This document shows, one piece after another, positions 59,661 through 64,000 of a stretch of DNA of 64,000 nucleotides. The notes under the pieces were generated by a model. The model was not told where the DNA came from, did no database searches, and saw only the letters and a program-made list of their open reading frames with translations. A program made the position numbers and the translations under genes. Location: contig CANDAE010000017.1 of NCBI GenBank assembly GCA_947382645.1, forward strand, positions 9,959 through 73,958. The letters run 5' to 3'. This stretch comes from Suilimivivens sp009774465 (GTDB taxonomy: Bacteria; Bacillota; Clostridia; Lachnospirales; Lachnospiraceae). Position 1 is the first letter of the stretch; each line of letters starts with the position of its first letter.

Positions 59661-61712
59661 CTATTTGCCGGATTTGCCGGGGATTCTGCCGGCTGCCAGT
59701 TTCCCAAAAGCAGCAATGCATACACTGCCGGTAATTGATATTAAAAGCAATGGAAGAACAGCTTTATGACTGATTCCCTCAGGGGAGTCAGTTTTTTCTT
59801 TTTCAGAAGATGAAACTGAAACAGCAGATGCATTCTGTTTTGGAGAAAGAGTGCTCATGGCAGCATTTACCTGTGCGCCGGATGTTCTGCTTAGAGAAGG
59901 TTCTGATACCGGGTATGTTTTTTCCGCATTAAAATTTACTGCGGTCTGCACCTCAGGGGCAGCAGGCGTGGAAGCTGCAGTCTTATCAGGTTCGTATTCC
60001 TTTGCCGGATTTTGCTGATTCTCATGGGAAGTTTCCATTTCAGTAGGAGTGTTAGCTGCAGGTGTTGTTTCAGAGGACGCTGCTGAGTTTTTAGGCAGAT
60101 TTGGCCGTTGTCCTTCTGCGGTGCTGTCCTTTTTATTTCCTGCACCGGCATTGTTTTCATTTCCTCCGCTGCCTGCCCCTATACTGGGCATTCTAAGCGG
60201 ACCTTCATAGGTTCCCGGCCAGGGTAAAATAAGCTGGTACTTATCGTAAACACCGCCCTCAATGACAAGGCCAACCAGAAAAGGCGTGGCAGTTTCTCCT
60301 GCATTTATTGCGGCAAGATAAGAACGGTAGGGTTCCTGGTCATTACGCAGCACCAATGCATAGTAGCCGCCTGGAGAGGACAAATGGCTGTTTATTGCGT
60401 CCGCTATTGAGGAATTGGTAAGTTCTGTCCATTCTGCGGCACCCTCTAAAAGGGTATATGTGCGGATATTGGATGCGCCGGTGGGCTTTAAGTCAAAAAA
60501 AAGTTCCAGTCCCTGCTGATCAGCACTCAGCCCTCCTGTGATATTTTTATCCTCTGAAATTACATTTAAGACAAGTCTGACTTCATCAGTAACTGCCATG
60601 CCATCATCAAGAGGCAGCGGCGCATGTAGTTCAAAAGTGCCTGTCGGTGTATTTACCAAAGTACCTTCCGGAATAATGATTTCCTCAGCAGCATCAGGAA
60701 TGGTCACGCTTTCGCCAGCTCTCAGTTCAGGAAGAGATATGGTTTTCCATGTAACAGGACAGTTTACAGTGCCTTTGCTGATATCCTGCTGCGGCTTCTC
60801 GATCTGGATTTCAATGGGAAGGGCAGCCGGCAGTAAACCGGTGATATCTTCAGATGAAACGTTTTCATTTACCGTAATCTGGTATTGACCATAAACGTGG
60901 TAAGGGTTCCGCTCTGTAACGCGCATCTCGGAAGAGAAAACAGCATGAAGAACAGCTTCTTCCGGAATCGGGCAGGGTTCGTTTTTGCGTTCGATAAGGG
61001 CTGCCTGACTGTCATAGGTAACTCCGTTTTCCCTGGTAATGCGCAGCTTAACATAGAAGCGGTTCAGTGTTTCAGAGAGATAACTTTTCAGGGGTTCAAA
61101 GGAAGGATAAAGGCAAATCTGTGTCTGCAATTTTGAAATTAAGCTTTCATCTTCACTGCCCAGCCATTGTAAATTCCATTCCAGGCCGCATTCCTCCCAG
61201 GATTCTCCATCCAGTGAGTAGACAGGCTCTACAAGGCTGGTATCAGATGGAAATTCCGTAAAAGTACCCATTACAACATATCCCTGAAAATTGTACTCTA
61301 TTTTTGCCTGAAACACAGGCGGGTTCTCCGGAATGGACATATTGGCATTTTCTTCTGCTCCATTCTGCTCCTGCGGCACGTTTACGTCTGATGAAGGGGA
61401 AGAAGCAATTTCAGGGGAAGAAGTATTTTCCTGTGCCGCCTCAGTAGGTAAGGGTGAAGAAACGCTTTCCTGTATAAGGATATTTTCCTGCATAATTTCA
61501 GTGGGAGAAAGAGAGGGAACAGGTTCCGGTGAAGAAGTGCTTTCCTGTGTCGTCTCAGCAGGTTCCGGAGAAGGAAGGAGAACAGCTTCCGGTGAAGGGG
61601 TGCTTACTGTCTCATCCGTCAGTGTATCTGCTTTTACAGTAAATACAGGAAAGCAGCTTACTGTTATTAATAAGGCGCTTAGTGCAGCAATAAGTTTGTA
61701 CTTTCTTTTCAT
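59661..61712 (-). CDS. Large Pro/Ser/Thr/Glu-rich surface protein
   Basis: The 683-residue protein has a signal peptide (ALSALLITVSCFPVFTVKA), a low-complexity region of about 75 residues with irregular repeats of the type SSPEP/TEIMQEN/SSPLPTEAAQEN, beta-rich domains (about 130-500), a second low-complexity stretch (about 525-620) and a C-terminal membrane segment with a basic tail (AVLPLLLISITGSVCIAAFG). There is no LPXTG motif, so it is a membrane-held surface protein. It converges with the sensor kinase gene with only 3 nt between stops. Function unknown. Confidence 0.75.
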   Translation of the reverse strand: MKRKYKLIAALSALLITVSCFPVFTVKADTLTDETVSTPSPEAVLLPSPEPAETTQESTSSPEPVPSLSPTEIMQENILIQESVSSPLPTEAAQENTSSPEIASSPSSDVNVPQEQNGAEENANMSIPENPPVFQAKIEYNFQGYVVMGTFTEFPSDTSLVEPVYSLDGESWEECGLEWNLQWLGSEDESLISKLQTQICLYPSFEPLKSYLSETLNRFYVKLRITRENGVTYDSQAALIERKNEPCPIPEEAVLHAVFSSEMRVTERNPYHVYGQYQITVNENVSSEDITGLLPAALPIEIQIEKPQQDISKGTVNCPVTWKTISLPELRAGESVTIPDAAEEIIIPEGTLVNTPTGTFELHAPLPLDDGMAVTDEVRLVLNVISEDKNITGGLSADQQGLELFFDLKPTGASNIRTYTLLEGAAEWTELTNSSIADAINSHLSSPGGYYALVLRNDQEPYRSYLAAINAGETATPFLVGLVIEGGVYDKYQLILPWPGTYEGPLRMPSIGAGSGGNENNAGAGNKKDSTAEGQRPNLPKNSAASSETTPAANTPTEMETSHENQQNPAKEYEPDKTAASTPAAPEVQTAVNFNAEKTYPVSEPSLSRTSGAQVNAAMSTLSPKQNASAVSVSSSEKEKTDSPEGISHKAVLPLLLISITGSVCIAAFGKLAAGRIPGKSGK

Positions 61713-61951
61713 AGAGGATACTCCGTTTTACATGGGGCAGTGATTGTTTTCAGTCTGTTGCTATTATCATGCTTAACAATTTTACTTTGCTGTTCGCGCA
61801 GTTTCAGGTGCATTCTGCGCCGGAAGCAGTTTTGAAATTTTCTCTGTGATACATTTAAGTATATCATAATCCATTCAATTAAATTATTTTAGTGAGAGTC
61901 AATTACTATGTCAAGTGTAACTGATATTTTTGGAAGAGGGATGATTGGGAG

Positions 61952-62686
61952 ATGATTAAAATAGCAGTTTGTGATGATGATATCTTTTTATTAAAAAAAA
62001 TTGCCAGCCTGATTGAACAGTTTTGTACAGAATTTAACAGGGAAATAATGTACACGGTTTTTCAAAGTCCTCTTGAATTACTGGCTGAATTTGAGAAGGG
62101 AATGCGGTGGGAGGTTTTGTTTCTGGACGTGATTATGCCTGGGGGAAATGGAATCAATGTGGCGAGAGAAATCCGTCAATATGATCACAACGTAAAAATA
62201 ATTTTTTTAACAGAGTCTTCCGAATTTGCAGTGGAATCCTATACGGTTGGTGCGTATTACTATCAACTAAAGCCTATATCCAAAGAAAAGTTTTATGGGT
62301 TGTTGAACGAAGTTGCCTTTGAATATGAAAAAGCACAGCAATGCAGTTTGATTTTGCGCTGCAAAAGCGGAATAACGAGAATTGATTTGAAAAAACTGGA
62401 GTATTGCGAAGTGATTGGGCGCACGCTGGTTTTTCATTTGGGAAATGGAAAGGTTCTGGAAAGCAGCGGCAGTCTGGATGAACTATACAGTAAACTGACT
62501 CAGTACGATAATTTTCTGCGTCCGCACCGGTCATTTCTGGTTAATATGGAATACATTCAAAACATTTCCGGCAGAACAATTATACTGGACAGTTTGGTAG
62601 AAATCCCTATTCCTCACGGAAAATGTTCTGAGGTCAAAAATAAATATCTTGAATATGCATTCAGCAGAAAGCAGGTATTTATATAA
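61952..62686 (+). CDS. LytTR-family response regulator, second copy
   Basis: The 244-residue protein is a receiver (AVCDDDIFLL, Asp in LFLDVIMPGGNG) and a LytTR domain (about 135-240: LEYCEVIGRTLVFHLGNGKV, NFLRPHRSFLVNMEYIQNI). It is closely similar in layout to the first half of the double regulator (compare EYVEVINKTVSFHLANGVIY), which suggests a common origin. GGGAG precedes ATG. The stop overlaps the kinase ATG as TAATG. Confidence 0.92.
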   Translation: MIKIAVCDDDIFLLKKIASLIEQFCTEFNREIMYTVFQSPLELLAEFEKGMRWEVLFLDVIMPGGNGINVAREIRQYDHNVKIIFLTESSEFAVESYTVGAYYYQLKPISKEKFYGLLNEVAFEYEKAQQCSLILRCKSGITRIDLKKLEYCEVIGRTLVFHLGNGKVLESSGSLDELYSKLTQYDNFLRPHRSFLVNMEYIQNISGRTIILDSLVEIPIPHGKCSEVKNKYLEYAFSRKQVFI

Positions 62687-64000
62687 TGGATTTTATACAT
62701 CTGATAAACCTTATTTCGGTGGGTACTTTCGGCATAATTCTATCTGCAGCATTTTGTGATATTTTCTGGACAAAGCAGAAATGTCTGATTATGACGGGAA
62801 GTATGGCCGCAGTTTTTATCATTCAGGGAATTATATACTTTTTTATAGATATGGATTTGGTGGAATACCTTTATCCGCTTATTACTCATCTTCCCTTAAC
62901 AGTGGTACTTTGCGTTCTAAAAAGGAAATGGCTTTGGCCCTTTGCATCAGTTTTGACAGCATACCTTTGCTGTCAGCTTCGGCGGTGGCTGGCTCTTTTG
63001 GTTACTGCTTTATTTGCAGGGGATGCTGCAATGCAGAACCTGACAGAATTAATTTTGACATTACCAATATTATTGATTTTACTCCGTTTTATTGCGCCTT
63101 CCGTACGTTTGGCTGCCCGTTATCCATCCTCAGTACAATGGCAGTTTGCTTTGGTGCCGGCATTGTATTATGGTTTTGATTATCTGACGCGCATTTATAC
63201 GAAGCTGCTTTTGGAAGGTGCATTGGTGGCAGTGGAGTTTATGCCTTTTGTATGTAGTGCAGCTTATTTATTATTTGTAGTTCGGATTTCAGAGGAGAGG
63301 CGGGTTCGAAACCGGCTGGAGCAGATGCAGGGAGTTATGAATCAGCAGATGGAGCAGGCGGTACGGGAGATTGAAGCTTTGCGGGAATTGCAGAAAAAGA
63401 CCAGTGTCTATCGTCATGATCTGCGTCACCATATGCAGTATCTTTCTAATTGTATTGAAAATGAACAGTTTGAACGGGCGCAGGAGTACATGCGGGGAAT
63501 CTGCTCGGAAATTGAAGCAAATAAGGTAAAGATTTTTTGTGAAAATGAAGCGGCAAATTTGATTTTTACTGCTTTTGACAGGCGGACGAAAGATTATGGA
63601 ATTCCAATCAAAATAAGTGCAGGGATTCCCCAGGTGGTTCCATTATCTGAAAGTGATTTGTGCGTGCTATTATCTAATGCATTGGAAAATGCACTGCATG
63701 CCTGCCAGAGGCTAAAGGAAAAAGGGCTGCCTGGAACGATTGAAGTATTGGCATATGAGGAAAATAAAAAAATATTTATGCAGTTTATAAATTCCTGTGG
63801 TACGGAGATTATCTTTGATCATGGGATTCCGGTCACAGATAATCCGGGGCATGGAATCGGGGTACATAGTATTTGTGCCATTGTGAATCGTTACAAGGGC
63901 ATATATGCATTTTCAGTAAAAGACAATAAGTTCATTTTACAGGTAATCCTGAATTGCAAAACGAGATTCCCGTCCAAGAGGGAAAGACAGATACAAACAG
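62686..64000 (+). CDS. GHKL-type sensor kinase, cut by the window end
   Basis: An open frame runs from ATG at 62686 to the last base (438 codons). About six membrane segments occupy the first 200 residues, followed by a coiled coil, a DHp-like helix with VYRHDLRHHMQYLSNC (His in RHDLRHH) and a GHKL ATPase domain (LLSNALENALHACQRL, GHGIGVHSICAIVNR). It pairs with the LytTR regulator that overlaps it by 1 nt. The end is not seen, but only a few residues should be missing. Confidence 0.85.
   Translation, partial: MDFIHLINLISVGTFGIILSAAFCDIFWTKQKCLIMTGSMAAVFIIQGIIYFFIDMDLVEYLYPLITHLPLTVVLCVLKRKWLWPFASVLTAYLCCQLRRWLALLVTALFAGDAAMQNLTELILTLPILLILLRFIAPSVRLAARYPSSVQWQFALVPALYYGFDYLTRIYTKLLLEGALVAVEFMPFVCSAAYLLFVVRISEERRVRNRLEQMQGVMNQQMEQAVREIEALRELQKKTSVYRHDLRHHMQYLSNCIENEQFERAQEYMRGICSEIEANKVKIFCENEAANLIFTAFDRRTKDYGIPIKISAGIPQVVPLSESDLCVLLSNALENALHACQRLKEKGLPGTIEVLAYEENKKIFMQFINSCGTEIIFDHGIPVTDNPGHGIGVHSICAIVNRYKGIYAFSVKDNKFILQVILNCKTRFPSKRERQIQT

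Noticed and set aside
59661..61712. Sortase-anchored surface protein
   Set aside because: The C-terminal region has a membrane segment and basic tail but no LPXTG-like motif.
1..64000. tRNA, rRNA genes or CRISPR arrays
   Set aside because: No cloverleaf-like sequences ending in a T-arm, no rRNA-like sequence and no regularly spaced repeats were noticed by eye.

Overview
The window looks like a chromosomal segment from an anaerobic low-GC Gram-positive bacterium, most likely a Lachnospiraceae-type member of the Clostridia. The evidence is the near-universal AGGAGG-type ribosome binding sites, the gene orders rpsF-ssb-rpsR and gdpP-rplI-dnaB, a pyruvate formate-lyase system, 2[4Fe-4S] ferredoxin, several LytTR/GHKL two-component pairs and an F-type ATPase whose c subunit carries a sodium-binding signature. 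This placement is inferred from content; no sequence search was possible.

Layout. 1-3.3 kb: end of an unidentified gene, a YdcF-type membrane protein, a sirtuin, a DUF951 protein and rpsF-ssb-rpsR behind a strong promoter and an S6:S18-type RNA leader. 3.3-8 kb: an acidic membrane-anchored protein and an ABC exporter with two different permeases. 8-13 kb: gdpP, rplI, dnaB, a MerR-like regulator and a ferredoxin. 13-17.7 kb: pflA, a DUF2975/HTH pair, and a pyruvate formate-lyase whose glycyl radical domain is a separate gene, with a small Cys-rich relative between the two parts. 17.8-24.4 kb: a BlaI/BlaR1-like pair with a non-penicillin sensor domain, a DUF1858 protein, an NhaC-type antiporter, mecA and a small hypothetical gene.

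24.5-36 kb: cell wall genes (GH18, CwlD-type amidase, coiled-coil SleB-type hydrolase) with ywlC and rpiB. The amidase gene is split by a 6,066-bp element. The element carries cotH, a VTC-domain gene and a DUF4956 gene on the minus strand, and an XRE regulator, a 46-residue protein and a large serine recombinase on the plus strand. Joining the flanks restores an uninterrupted 237-codon amidase, and joining the element ends gives a dyad typical of attP. This is the most striking structure in the window and resembles the skin-like intervening elements of spore formers.

36-46 kb: a DUF402/GNAT pair, a DUF1016 nuclease-like gene and the complete atp operon (atpZ, I, B, E, F, H, A, G, D, C), with hairpins after atpE and a complex structured gap before atpD. 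46-52.5 kb: a hypothetical protein, a METTL25-like methyltransferase, a large anchored protein, and a membrane-bound XRE regulator with a DUF4097 partner. 52.5-64 kb: a preQ1-controlled queT, followed by three signal transduction modules: LytTR/GHKL; a fused LytTR plus OmpR-type double regulator with a sensor kinase; and LytTR/GHKL cut by the window end. A lipoprotein and a large surface protein lie among them.

I saw no rRNA, tRNA or CRISPR array.
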